Assembly: GCA_900551325.1 (NCBI GenBank)
Contig: URVM01000003.1
Span: 1-64,000 of the forward strand
Origin: an uncultured Eubacteriales bacterium
Lineage (GTDB): Bacteria > Bacillota > Clostridia > Lachnospirales > Cellulosilyticaceae
Length of the DNA: 64,000 nt
Direction of reading: 5' to 3'
The stretch's first letter is position 1, and the number at the start of each line of letters is the position of its first letter. Made by a program: the position numbers and the translations under genes. A model generated the notes under the pieces. The model searched no databases, was not told the origin of the DNA, and saw only the letters and a program-made list of their open reading frames with translations. Positions 47,688-56,172 of the stretch are shown one piece after another.

Positions 47688-47749
47688 ATAAAGCCCCCCT
47701 TATAAAAATACATCTTCTATTAAATGTATTTTTATAAGGGGGGCTTTAT
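47688..47749 (-). promoter_or_regulatory. Perfect 26-bp hairpin covering the spoVD ribosome-binding site
   Basis: Bases 47688-47713 and 47724-47749 are perfect inverted repeats with a 10-base loop. On the minus-strand mRNA the second arm contains AAGGGGGG, the only Shine-Dalgarno sequence of the next gene, paired to a C6 run in the first arm. The hairpin ends two bases before the ATG and has no T-run after it, so it does not look like a terminator. The stop codon of the upstream PBP gene is six bases before the hairpin. Confidence 0.85.
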
Positions 47750-47755
47750 GCCCAA

Positions 47756-49942
47756 TTATTGGATTGTTTGTACAATTATTTTCGAGCCTTTTTGAATTTT
47801 AGTACCTGCCTTAGGAATTTGATGAGTAATCTTACCTGAAGTTGCACCTTCTAGTGTAAATAAACCATCTACCATCCTCTTTGCATCCTCAGTAGATACA
47901 TCTGTAAGTTCTGGTACTGCCACTACGTTCTGGGCTTCTTCTGCCTCTAAATAAATTTTAACTGTATCCTCTAAAGGAAGTTTTGTTCCTTCTATTGGAT
48001 ATTGATTTACAATTTTATTTCCTACACCAATGGTTTCATACTTTAAGTTTTCTACTTCAAGTCGTTTAATACCATCATAAATATCTAAGTCTTTCACACT
48101 TGGTACAATAGACATATTAGTAACAGGTAAATTTTCATCTCCTGTTGGTTCAATACCTAAGTATGGAAGTACATTTTCCATTATCTCTTTAAAAGCAAGT
48201 TTTGGTGATGGATCTGTTTCAGGAATCTCATCAAATAAAACAAGTGCTACTACTTGCGGATCATCTGCTGGTGCATAACCCATAAAAGATAAAATATGTT
48301 TACCTTGTCCACGTGGTAGCTTTTCTGCTGTTCCTGTTTTACCACCAATAGTATAGCCTGCTACAGAAGCTGCAGCACCTGTACCTGTCTTAATAACAGC
48401 TTCCATATATTCCATTACTTGGTGTGTAGTTGCTTCTGAGAAGATTTGACGTTTTACCTGTGGTGTAGTCTCACTAACAATATTGTTATTACTATCTAAC
48501 ACCTTTGATACAATATAAGGTTGCATTAAATTTCCGCCATTAATAAGGCTAGAAAAAGCTGTTGTTAATTGAAGTGGTGTAACTGTAAAACTTTGTCCCA
48601 TAGAACTTGTAGCCTTTTGTACTGGTCCTAACCCTTTTAAAGTATGAACCATCCCTATAGCTTCACCTGGTAACGTGATTTGTGTTAAATCATTAAAACC
48701 AAACTTTAAGAAGTAGTCATGGAAGATCTCATCTGGAATTTGTTTACTAATCTCAATCATTGCAGAGTTACAAGAGTTGGCTAAAGCTTGTTCTAAAGTT
48801 TGTACTCCGTGTCCTCCACGCTTCCAACATCTAATTTGATCAGGACCTACTTTTGTCACTCCAGTACAAGTATAAAGAGTATTTGTATCAATTAAACCTT
48901 CTTCTATAGCTTCTGCTACTACAAGAGGCTTGAAGGTAGAACCTGGCTCATAAGGATTTTGAATATTATAGTTCTTCCAAGCTTTATTAAGAGCTGCCGC
49001 TTGTTCTTCACTAGATAAAGCATTCCAAGCTTCTTTACCCATTTGCTCTTCTAAATTGGTGTATTTATTAGGATCAAAGTATGGATATGAATACATACTA
49101 TAAATTTCACCTGTTTTAGGATTCATTACAATAGCTGCTGCATTCAGTGGCTTTAACTCAGCTACATACTTATTCATAACCTGCTCTACATACTGCTGGA
49201 TAACCTCATCTAAAGTTAAAACTACTGTGTCACCCTTTTCTGCTGGAGATACTTCTGTTGTTACAATACTTTCTTCTTGTAATTTAGAAAAGATACGTCC
49301 TGGTTTCCCAGCCATTTCTTCATTGTAAGCTTGCTCAATACCATATTGCCCTTCTTCTTTGTTATAAAAACCTATAGTTTGAGCTGCTAAGGCACCTTTT
49401 GGATAGTTACGTACAAAGCTTTCTTCAAAATAAAACCCTTTTGCTTCAGCTTCTTTTAATTTAAGCATGTCTTCTGCACTAATATCCTTCATAAAGATTT
49501 TATAATGTGAATCTTTAGACTGATTTACAAGGTTTTCAATTTCCTGTGGTGACTTTTTAGAATAAGCTGCCAAGGTTTCATAGGTTTTAGCACGTTGTTC
49601 ATCAGTAAGTTGAGTTAATATATTTTTAGGGTCTAATATTATGTGATAGGATAGTGTGCTTGTTGCAATGGTTTTATTATTTCGATCAACTACAGCTCCA
49701 CGAAGGGCATCTACTTCTTTTTCAGCACTCATTAATCTAGATCTTACCTCTTTTTCAAAGGCTTCACCTTTTACTATCTTAAAATAACCAACACGATAAA
49801 CTAGAAGTAGTACAAAACTAAACATAATCAGTTTAATCCATGCTAATCTTCTATTTAATCGTTTCATATAATCCGTCTTTTTAGGCTTTGTATTTCTTGA
49901 ACTTGTCTTCTTTCTTGTTGTAGATTGTACTTTCTTACTCAT
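47756..49942 (-). CDS. ftsI: Class B penicillin-binding protein, FtsI/PBP2B-like, two PASTA domains
   Basis: This is the predicted septal transpeptidase working with FtsW. A basic N-terminal tail, a membrane helix (residues 34-52) and a dimerisation domain precede the transpeptidase domain, with intact STFK (335-338), SCN (390-392) and KTG (535-537). Two PASTA repeats fill the last 130 residues. The 728-residue length fits PBP2B. It directly follows ftsL, the usual place of ftsI. The start lies 11 bases after the ftsL stop. Confidence 0.93.
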   Translation of the reverse strand: MSKKVQSTTRKKTSSRNTKPKKTDYMKRLNRRLAWIKLIMFSFVLLLVYRVGYFKIVKGEAFEKEVRSRLMSAEKEVDALRGAVVDRNNKTIATSTLSYHIILDPKNILTQLTDEQRAKTYETLAAYSKKSPQEIENLVNQSKDSHYKIFMKDISAEDMLKLKEAEAKGFYFEESFVRNYPKGALAAQTIGFYNKEEGQYGIEQAYNEEMAGKPGRIFSKLQEESIVTTEVSPAEKGDTVVLTLDEVIQQYVEQVMNKYVAELKPLNAAAIVMNPKTGEIYSMYSYPYFDPNKYTNLEEQMGKEAWNALSSEEQAAALNKAWKNYNIQNPYEPGSTFKPLVVAEAIEEGLIDTNTLYTCTGVTKVGPDQIRCWKRGGHGVQTLEQALANSCNSAMIEISKQIPDEIFHDYFLKFGFNDLTQITLPGEAIGMVHTLKGLGPVQKATSSMGQSFTVTPLQLTTAFSSLINGGNLMQPYIVSKVLDSNNNIVSETTPQVKRQIFSEATTHQVMEYMEAVIKTGTGAAASVAGYTIGGKTGTAEKLPRGQGKHILSFMGYAPADDPQVVALVLFDEIPETDPSPKLAFKEIMENVLPYLGIEPTGDENLPVTNMSIVPSVKDLDIYDGIKRLEVENLKYETIGVGNKIVNQYPIEGTKLPLEDTVKIYLEAEEAQNVVAVPELTDVSTEDAKRMVDGLFTLEGATSGKITHQIPKAGTKIQKGSKIIVQTIQ

Positions 49943-49953
49943 TAGCTTCCTCT

Positions 49954-50400
49954 TTATTCATTATAAAGTGTGTAACTTTCTTGGGTTAAAGTTAAATATA
50001 CAACTTGATGTGGAAGTGGTTCTGACATATTTAATTGTTCTTTTGCCACTTGTTGAATATGTTCTAAGTTTAAATTGGCAGCAATAGTTGCTTGTACACC
50101 ATTAATGGCACTTTCTGTTTCACGAATTTGATCATTTACCAATTTTAACTCTCTTTGTTTAATGGATAAAGAAGACGTTACATTAACAAAGCTAAAAGCA
50201 CTAGCAAATAAAATCATACCGCATAATGACATTTTACATCCAAAAATAATATCTTCTCTTGAACGTTTTTGTGGTTTTGGACGCTTAAGCGGCGTAAAAT
50301 CTGGTTTAGTCTCTGGTAGACGGTAAGGTGAATCTAAATAGTTAGGTGCTTCTGATCCATATTGATAATGGTTATATCTTTTGTGTGGATAATCAGCCAT
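49954..50400 (-). CDS. ftsL: Cell division protein FtsL
   Basis: FtsL is a small bitopic protein that joins FtsQ/DivIB and DivIC in the septum and activates FtsW-FtsI. The first 70 residues are a basic cytoplasmic tail, one membrane helix covers about residues 73-93, and a coiled-coil-like stretch (SSLSIKQRELKLVNDQIRETESAING) follows. Sequence similarity in this family is low, so the call rests mainly on topology, 148-residue length and position between rsmH and ftsI. Confidence 0.85.
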   Translation of the reverse strand: MADYPHKRYNHYQYGSEAPNYLDSPYRLPETKPDFTPLKRPKPQKRSREDIIFGCKMSLCGMILFASAFSFVNVTSSLSIKQRELKLVNDQIRETESAINGVQATIAANLNLEHIQQVAKEQLNMSEPLPHQVVYLTLTQESYTLYNE

Positions 50401-50429
50401 CTAAAATCCCTCCAAATACTTTCTCTATT

Positions 50430-51365
50430 TTATAATTTCTCTATAATTCTTAATTTTGCACTTCTGGCTCTTGGATTGAATTCTAGCTCCTGTGCTGATG
50501 GTAAAATAGGTTTTCTTGTAATTACTTTAACTTGTGGTTTCTTCCCACATACACACATTGGAATGTTTTTTGGACAGTCACAAGGGTCTTCTAACTCTTT
50601 AAAAGTATGTTTTACAATACGATCTTCTATAGAATGGAAAGTAATAATACATAATCTTCCACCCTTTTTAAGATACGGTACAACATCTAATATAGTTGGT
50701 CTTATAATATCAAGTTCTTTATTTACCTCTATACGAATGGCTTGGAAAGTACGTTTTGCTGGATGTGGTCCGTCTTGACGTGCTTTTGCTGGAATAGCAC
50801 GTTTTATAATATCTACTAACTCATGTGTTGTCTCAATTGGTTTTGTTTGTCTTGCTTCTACAATAAACTGTGCAATACGCTTTGACCAATTTTCTTCACC
50901 ATAAGACTTTATTACACGGTGAAGTTCTTCTTCACTATATTCATTGACTACTTCATAAGCTGAAAAATCACTTTCTTGATTCATACGCATATCAAGTGGT
51001 GCATCATGCATATATGAAAACCCTCTTGATGGTTCATCAAGTTGATGTGAAGATACACCTAAGTCTATAAGCATCCCATCAATACCTTCTGGTGCATGCT
51101 CTTTTAAAATATTAGCTACGTCAAAAAAGTTATTGTGAACAAGGGTCACTTCTGGTGACACATGTGCTAATCTTTCTTTCGAAACTTTAAGTGCATTTGT
51201 ATCTTGGTCAATACCAATGAAATGTCCCGCACTGCTTAATCTTTTACAAACTTCACCAGCATGTCCTGCTCCACCTAAGGTGCCATCTGCGTAAGTTCCA
51301 TCTTCTTTAATATTTAATCCTTCTATACATTCATTTAATAATACTGATACGTGTTCAAAATTCAT
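50430..51365 (-). CDS. rsmH: 16S rRNA (cytosine1402-N4)-methyltransferase RsmH
   Basis: RsmH (MraW) N4-methylates C1402 of 16S rRNA in the decoding centre. The SAM motif is [15 protein letters not shown], followed by GIDQDTNAL, and the family text [30 protein letters not shown] is complete. An in-frame ATG two codons earlier is only one to two bases from the GAGGAG site, so the ATG at 51365 is preferred (312 residues). It follows mraZ as in nearly all division clusters. Confidence 0.96.
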   Translation of the reverse strand: MNFEHVSVLLNECIEGLNIKEDGTYADGTLGGAGHAGEVCKRLSSAGHFIGIDQDTNALKVSKERLAHVSPEVTLVHNNFFDVANILKEHAPEGIDGMLIDLGVSSHQLDEPSRGFSYMHDAPLDMRMNQESDFSAYEVVNEYSEEELHRVIKSYGEENWSKRIAQFIVEARQTKPIETTHELVDIIKRAIPAKARQDGPHPAKRTFQAIRIEVNKELDIIRPTILDVVPYLKKGGRLCIITFHSIEDRIVKHTFKELEDPCDCPKNIPMCVCGKKPQVKVITRKPILPSAQELEFNPRARSAKLRIIEKL

Positions 51366-51377
51366 TATCATTCTCCT

Positions 51378-51806
51378 CTATATTCCTAGTGTCTCCATTT
51401 GTTCTGCTAAAGCATTTGCATCAAAAGCATCATCGTTATAGGCATCCCACTGACTACTACTCCAAACTTCTATACGATTTCCCATACCTATAAATACTAT
51501 GTCTTTTTCTATACTGGAATATACTTTCAAATGATTAGGAATGAGGATCCTTCCTTGTTTATCAGGTGTACATTCTACAGCTCCCGCCAAGAAAAATCTA
51601 ACAAATTTGCGGGCATTTGTATTCGTTAAAGGGAGTTCCTTAAGTTTTTGTTCAAAGTTTACCCACTCTTTCTCGGGGTAAACAAATAGACAGCCATCTA
51701 GCCCTTTTGTAAGAATGAAGCATGTTCCCAGCTGTTCTCTATATTTGGCTGGTACAATAACTCTGCTTTTTTCATCTAAGCTATGTTGGTATTCACCAAT
51801 GAACAT
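51378..51806 (-). CDS. mraZ: Transcriptional regulator MraZ
   Basis: MraZ is an AbrB-like ring-forming DNA-binding protein that controls the division cluster, usually repressing its own operon. Two SpoVT/AbrB-like MraZ domains are visible (FIGEYQHSLDEKSRVIVPAKYRE and GAVECTPDKQGRILIPNHLK). The frame stays open 16 codons upstream, but the upstream codons are made from the GTGG repeats of the operator, and MFIGEYQ is the family start; GGGGGGGAAG precedes it. The 142-residue length is normal. Confidence 0.96.
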   Translation of the reverse strand: MFIGEYQHSLDEKSRVIVPAKYREQLGTCFILTKGLDGCLFVYPEKEWVNFEQKLKELPLTNTNARKFVRFFLAGAVECTPDKQGRILIPNHLKVYSSIEKDIVFIGMGNRIEVWSSSQWDAYNDDAFDANALAEQMETLGI

Positions 51807-51809
51807 GCC

Positions 51810-51856
51810 CCACTTCCCCCCCTTTTTTCCCCACTTCGAACCACTTTCAACCACTT
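51810..51856 (-). promoter_or_regulatory. MraZ operator: four AAGTGG repeats
   Basis: On the minus strand AAGTGG occurs at 51851-51856, 51841-51846 and 51831-51836, exactly 10 bases apart, and again at 51810-51815, 21 bases further. MraZ of E. coli binds TGGG repeats and that of mollicutes AAAGTG repeats with similar phasing. The array starts at the predicted transcription start and reaches the mraZ ATG. Confidence 0.75.
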
Positions 51857-51862
51857 GTATCT

Positions 51863-51891
51863 ATTTTATTGCTTTCTGGCTAACATTTCAA
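51863..51891 (-). promoter_or_regulatory. Promoter of the division and cell-wall cluster
   Basis: On the minus strand -35 TTGAAA (51886-51891), a 17-base spacer and -10 TAAAAT (51863-51868) form a good sigma-A promoter. Transcription would begin near 51856, at the first MraZ repeat. Confidence 0.65.
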
Positions 51892-51929
51892 GTGAATTTT
51901 GAATAAAAGTAAAGAAAATCAAAATAAAA

Positions 51930-51954
51930 AAGCTAGTGCACTTGGCACTAGCTT
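51930..51954 (-). terminator. Terminator of the Spo0E-like gene
   Basis: A perfect 10-bp stem (51930-51939 with 51945-51954) with a 5-base loop is followed on the minus strand by TTTTTTATTTT. It overlaps the Spo0E-like stop codon and isolates the division cluster from upstream transcription. Confidence 0.9.
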
Positions 51955-52111
51955 AAGCTGAGTATTGTTTGTAGTATTGTACAATTAATTCATCTAGTTG
52001 TTTACTGATTAAATAAAGCTCTGGCATGTCATCTGTGTAGGCTGAACTTTCTGCCACTAATCTGTTTAGACACACTTGTAGATCTACAATTCTGCCTTCT
52101 GTCGTATTCAT
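51953..52111 (-). CDS. Spo0E-like sporulation regulatory protein
   Basis: This 52-residue protein is predominantly helical and carries the Spo0E-family core SKQLDELIVQYY (residues 36-47; family pattern SQELDxLIxxY). Spo0E proteins dephosphorylate Spo0A~P and so delay sporulation; this is known for the family, not shown here. GGAGGG precedes the ATG and the gene has its own terminator. It sits between lgt and mraZ. A homologous small aspartyl-phosphate phosphatase of other specificity is the main alternative. Confidence 0.75.
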   Translation of the reverse strand: MNTTEGRIVDLQVCLNRLVAESSAYTDDMPELYLISKQLDELIVQYYKQYSA

Positions 52112-52197
52112 TTCAATCCCTCCGAAAAATAAACATTTCTTGTTTCTCTCTATATGCTTATATTATAGTATTATTTTTGGAAGTAATCAACATTAAT

Positions 52198-53061
52198 TTA
52201 CAATTTTTTGAATTTACTTTTTGAACTTTTTCGACACCATATTACACCTATAATACCTGCAACAATAGAAAGGACAGCCACAATTTGTGAAGCTGCTATG
52301 TTAATCACTGGTACAACAAGCTGATCTGTCCTAAGTCCTTCAATCCAAAAACGTCCAAGGCCATACCCTGCAATGTATAAGAAAAAGATTTCTCCATTAC
52401 CTTTTTTATACCTTCTATAAATAAGAAGACTAATAAGAAGAAGAAGATTCCAACAAGATTCATAAAGGAAAGTTGGGTGAACTTGAATAAACTCTACTCC
52501 TTCACGAATAACTATATTATCTAACATTTTTTGTGTTACATGAGTAGCTGCTTCTGATTTCATAATCTGCATAGCTAAAAAGTTATTTGTATAATCTCCA
52601 AAAGCTTCTTTATTTACAAAGTTACCGTAACGTCCTATTGCTTGTCCTACTAATAAACCATAGGCTGCAATATCTCCAAACTGCCATAGGCTTATCTTCT
52701 TTATACGAGTATAAAGAATAGCCACAATAAAGGAAGCAATAATAGCACCATAAATGGCAATACCACCTTGGCGTAAATTAAAAATTTCACTTAGGTGCTC
52801 TTTATAATAAGACCAATTAAAAATAACAAAGTAAGTTCTTGCACCTATAATTGCAAAAACAATATCATAGAGTAAAAAGTCAAAGATTAAATCTGTTGAC
52901 ACCCCTTCTTTTTTGGAAATATACATACTCATACATAGCCCTAATAAAATACCTGAAGTAAGAATAATGCCATACCAGTAAATAGGTATACCAAAAACAG
53001 TAAATGCAATAGGGTCTATATTAAAAGACAAATTTAAATATGGAAAATAAATATTTGGCAT
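52198..53061 (-). CDS. lgt: Prolipoprotein diacylglyceryl transferase Lgt
   Basis: Lgt attaches diacylglycerol to the lipobox cysteine of prolipoproteins, the first step for proteins such as the OppA and LivJ of this window. The signature GRYGNFVNKEAFG is at residues 143-155, and about seven membrane helices are visible in 287 residues. The catalytic-region text LRQGGIAIYGAIIAS is present. AGGAGGAAAC precedes the ATG. Confidence 0.96.
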   Translation of the reverse strand: MPNIYFPYLNLSFNIDPIAFTVFGIPIYWYGIILTSGILLGLCMSMYISKKEGVSTDLIFDFLLYDIVFAIIGARTYFVIFNWSYYKEHLSEIFNLRQGGIAIYGAIIASFIVAILYTRIKKISLWQFGDIAAYGLLVGQAIGRYGNFVNKEAFGDYTNNFLAMQIMKSEAATHVTQKMLDNIVIREGVEFIQVHPTFLYESCWNLLLLISLLIYRRYKKGNGEIFFLYIAGYGLGRFWIEGLRTDQLVVPVINIAASQIVAVLSIVAGIIGVIWCRKSSKSKFKKL

Positions 53062-53202
53062 ATGTTTCCTCCTGTCTACTTTTTACTTATTATATGCCTT
53101 ATTAAACGTTCTGTAAACAGATGCCTTGCATATTTTCCCTTGTGAAGTCCTATACTATATAAAGGAAACTTTACTTTATATCCTAGAAGATGGAGGGATT
53201 CT

Positions 53203-53379
53203 ATGCCTAACTCTAAACGTCATTATCGTGTGGCTGAGCGTACTAAAGAAACAGAAAATGCTGAAACACTTTTAATTCGTAATTCTTTGAAAGAACTATC
53301 GATCATAGGTCTTATCATTTATTTATCTACAGTGTGCTTAAGCTTTGCAGTAGGTTATTTAGTAGGCAAAACAGATTAA
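53203..53379 (+). CDS. Small single-pass membrane protein, unknown
   Basis: This 58-residue protein has a charged N-terminal half and one membrane helix at residues 34-56 ending in GYLVGKTD. GGAGGG lies seven bases before the ATG and a clear terminator follows the stop, so it looks like a real one-gene unit between lgt and ychF. I do not recognise the family and propose no function. Bases 53062-53202 and 53409-53533 hold only flanking sequence. Confidence 0.65.
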   Translation: MPNSKRHYRVAERTKETENAETLLIRNSLKELSIIGLIIYLSTVCLSFAVGYLVGKTD

Positions 53380-53386
53380 AGTCAAA

Positions 53387-53408
53387 AAACTGCACCTAGT
53401 TGCAGTTT
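53387..53408 (+). terminator. Terminator of the small membrane-protein gene
   Basis: An 8-bp stem (53387-53394 with 53401-53408) with a 6-base loop is followed on the plus strand by a T-run (TTTTATTTT). Confidence 0.9.
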
Positions 53409-53533
53409 TTTTATTTTATCGGCATTGCAACCTTATCCCATATCCATTATAATTTAAAATTAGTGCAACGAATAAGATCGTCTGTTCTTATAGCCATTTA
53501 TACTTCGGTATACAAATAGAAAGGATGAAATAA

Positions 53534-54628
53534 ATGAAATTAGGGATCGTAGGACTACCAAACGTTGGTAAAAGTACACTGTTTAATGCGCTTACAAAAG
53601 CAGGTGCTGAATCAGCTAACTACCCATTTTGTACCATTGAACCAAACGTAGGGGTTGTTGCTGTACCAGATAAAAGATTAGATGTATTAAAAGAAATGTA
53701 TCAGTCAGAACGTATTTTACCAGCTGTTGTAGAATTCGTTGATATTGCAGGTCTTATTAAAGGTGCAAGTAAAGGAGAAGGTTTAGGTAACCAATTCCTT
53801 TCTCACATTCGTGAAGTTGATGCTATTGTACAAGTTGTAAGATGCTTCGAAAATGACAATATTATTCACGTTGACAAAACAGTTGACCCACTTCGTGACA
53901 TTGAAACAATTAACTTAGAACTTATTTTCTCTGATATGGAAGTTTTAGAACGCCGTATCGCTAAATCTAAAAAAGTAGCTAAAAATGATAAAGCTATAGC
54001 TGCTGAACTTACTATTTTAGAAAAAGTATATGAAGCTTTAGAAGCTGGTAAACCAGCACGTACTTTCTTAGGTGAAGATGCTGACCAAGATGCACTTATT
54101 CAGTCTCTTGGACTTATTAGTGCAAAACCTGTTCTTTACGCTGCTAACGTATCTGAAGATGATTTAGTAAGTGGTGAAGATAATGATTATGTAAAACGTG
54201 TTAAAGCTTTCGCTGCTGAAGAAGGCTCAGAAACATTTGTTATTTGTGCTCAAATTGAACAAGAGCTTGCTGATTTATCTGAAGAAGAAAAAGCTGTTTT
54301 CTTAGAAGACCTTGGTATTCATAGTACAGGCTTTGACCTTCTTGTTGCTGCAAGCTATAAACTTCTTGGCCTTATTAGCTACTTAACAGCTGGTCCTAAA
54401 GAAGTTCGTGCTTGGACAATTACAAACGGTACTAAAGCACCAGGTGCTGCTGGAAAAATCCACTCTGACTTTGAACGTGGCTTCATTCGTGCAGAAATTG
54501 TAAACTTTGATGATTTAGTAGCATCAGGTTCATACAATGCAGCCCGTGAAAAAGGTCTTGTCCGTCTTGAAGGAAAAGAATATGTAGTTAAAGATGGAGA
54601 TATTATCCTCTTTAGATTTAACGTATAA
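53534..54628 (+). CDS. ychF: Redox-regulated ATPase/GTPase YchF
   Basis: YchF (Ola1/EngD family) is an Obg-like P-loop NTPase that binds ribosomes and prefers ATP. The G1 motif GLPNVGKST is at residues 7-15, DIAGLIKGASKGEGLGNQFL follows as the G3 region, and a TGS domain occupies the last 80 residues (VRAWTITNGTKAPGAAGKIHSDFERGFIRAEI). The 364-residue length is normal. GAAAGGATG precedes the ATG. It is a single-gene unit ended by a hairpin. Confidence 0.97.
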   Translation: MKLGIVGLPNVGKSTLFNALTKAGAESANYPFCTIEPNVGVVAVPDKRLDVLKEMYQSERILPAVVEFVDIAGLIKGASKGEGLGNQFLSHIREVDAIVQVVRCFENDNIIHVDKTVDPLRDIETINLELIFSDMEVLERRIAKSKKVAKNDKAIAAELTILEKVYEALEAGKPARTFLGEDADQDALIQSLGLISAKPVLYAANVSEDDLVSGEDNDYVKRVKAFAAEEGSETFVICAQIEQELADLSEEEKAVFLEDLGIHSTGFDLLVAASYKLLGLISYLTAGPKEVRAWTITNGTKAPGAAGKIHSDFERGFIRAEIVNFDDLVASGSYNAAREKGLVRLEGKEYVVKDGDIILFRFNV

Positions 54629-54630
54629 TA

Positions 54631-54664
54631 AAAAGGAGATGTGAGCTATGCCACATCTCCTTTT
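54631..54664. terminator. Terminator between ychF and gerW
   Basis: A perfect 13-bp stem (54631-54643 with 54652-54664) with an 8-base loop has T-runs outside it in both directions, so it can serve both convergent genes. Confidence 0.9.
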
Positions 54665-54704
54665 TATTTATTCTTTTCTTTTTTACTTACTTATTTACTC
54701 TTTA

Positions 54705-55157
54705 TTAATTTTCTTTTTCCATTTGATGATATTTTTTATCTACTGGTGCTTCTTCAGGTGTTTCCTTATTTGTAAACTTAGAAACTACATTGGGTAAATT
54801 AGATACAAAGCCTGGCACCATATCAATAAGTTTTGTTAAGCTATCTTGTGATTTAATATTAATAAGCTGTGTTGTACCATTTTGAATAACAAGCATTGCA
54901 CTTGGTGTAATCTTTGCACCTAGTCCACCTGCTCCTTTATCTGAGTTACCATCAATTTGTTTTTCTTTGTCTTTATTACGTTCTTGGAGTTTAGCTGCCG
55001 CTGCTGCGCCTGCAGCTACACCAAAGCTTACATCTACAAGCGGTACTAAGATAGTTTCACCAATGTGAATAGGCTCCCCTACAACTGTTTTAGTGTTAAT
55101 AAAGTGTTCAAGTTGACTAAGTAATACCTCTAAATTATTATTGAGTTTTGATTCCAT
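54705..55157 (-). CDS. gerW: Spore germination protein GerW (YtfJ family)
   Basis: GerW/YtfJ is a forespore protein needed for normal spore germination in B. subtilis. The family core VVGEPIHIGETILVPLVDVSFGVAAGA with a following Gly/Ala-rich stretch and GLGAKITPSAMLVI is complete. An ATG six codons upstream is in frame, but AAAGGATGAT lies before the ATG at 55157 (150 residues). The start overlaps the DUF2953 gene by 20 bases, the same ytfI-ytfJ pairing as in Bacillus. Confidence 0.93.
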   Translation of the reverse strand: MESKLNNNLEVLLSQLEHFINTKTVVGEPIHIGETILVPLVDVSFGVAAGAAAAAKLQERNKDKEKQIDGNSDKGAGGLGAKITPSAMLVIQNGTTQLINIKSQDSLTKLIDMVPGFVSNLPNVVSKFTNKETPEEAPVDKKYHQMEKEN

Positions 55158-56163
55158 TTTTATCATCCTTTCCAAAATTCATTAGATTTTTTATTATGAT
55201 TCTTACTTCTTTATGCGCTATAAATACAAGTGTAGGATATAAGAATTTGATAAGTCTTGTCTTACCCTTTATTTTTATATAACCTTGTAAGACTTGTTCC
55301 TCGAAATTACCTATAACTTGTCCATAAGGTGCATAAAAAGGATAAAATGCCATGAGTTTAGCTAACCATAAACCTGTCTCACTAGGATCTTCTAGTCCAA
55401 AAATCACTTCAAAATACAAATAATAGGGTTTTAAAGCTCGCCACCAACTTAAAAGTAGCTTTTTACAAGATCTAAAAAAAGGTTTTCGCTCCTCTAAATC
55501 CCAAAGATACTTAAGTTCTTCAAAAATCTCCTTAAAGGAAGCTTTAGATTTATCTGTAGGAGATTTTTGTCCTTTATTAATTTCAGAATCAAGTTCAGAT
55601 TGCTTATTAGAATGAGTAGTTTTTCTTATCTGTTTAAAGGACTTTTTACTCGTTTGTTCACTAACTCGCCTACTAAATATATCATTTTTCTTGTCTACTC
55701 TATCTCTATGGATTTTACTATTTTCCTTATTTTCTTCTCTTTGTACTTTTTGAACCTTTTGAGTAGAACCTTTATCCTGTACTATAGAGACTTGTGACTC
55801 CCTGTTGTCTTTAGACTCTTTTCTTTGTATAACCTTTTCTTCTTTTAGTCTATCCTTTAGTCTATCTTTTTCTCTATCTTCCTTTAATCTTTCTTCTTCC
55901 TCTTCATTTGTAAAGGGATTAAAATTTAGTTTAAAACCAAAAAGCTTTATTTTAATATCTTCTGGTCTACTTAAATCACAATCAATCTTTAAAATATGAA
56001 ATATATTAAGCTTAACCTTCCCTCTTAGTGTATCCCATTCTTCCCCTTCCATTTCATAAATAATAGGAAGAAAAAGAATTCCTAATAAAAGCAGGCAAAA
56101 AACACTTATTAATCCTACTAATATCCATAATATTATTTTTAATATAAGCCATAGTATGGTCAT
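55138..56163 (-). CDS. DUF2953 membrane protein (YtfI-like)
   Basis: An N-terminal membrane helix (residues 3-33) is followed by a long, highly charged linker rich in Lys, Arg and Glu (about residues 80-210) and a C-terminal DUF2953 domain with a second hydrophobic stretch (LYPTLVFIAHKEVRIIIKNLMNFGK). The family is linked to sporulation by its constant position beside gerW/ytfJ; its activity is unknown. The linker is unusually long and low in complexity, which accounts for the 341-residue length. Confidence 0.85.
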   Translation of the reverse strand: MTILWLILKIILWILVGLISVFCLLLLGILFLPIIYEMEGEEWDTLRGKVKLNIFHILKIDCDLSRPEDIKIKLFGFKLNFNPFTNEEEEERLKEDREKDRLKDRLKEEKVIQRKESKDNRESQVSIVQDKGSTQKVQKVQREENKENSKIHRDRVDKKNDIFSRRVSEQTSKKSFKQIRKTTHSNKQSELDSEINKGQKSPTDKSKASFKEIFEELKYLWDLEERKPFFRSCKKLLLSWWRALKPYYLYFEVIFGLEDPSETGLWLAKLMAFYPFYAPYGQVIGNFEEQVLQGYIKIKGKTRLIKFLYPTLVFIAHKEVRIIIKNLMNFGKDDKNGIKTQ

Positions 56164-56172
56164 TGCCCACCT

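Noticed and set aside
47686..47755. Terminator or insertion-element end between the two PBP genes
   Set aside because: No U-run follows the stem, there is no target duplication and no second copy was noticed in the window.
55660..55930. Lys/Arg/Glu-rich linker of the DUF2953 protein as a separate gene on the opposite strand
   Set aside because: The opposite-strand frames are low-complexity Ser/Phe/Leu shadows of the charged linker and lack ribosome-binding sites.
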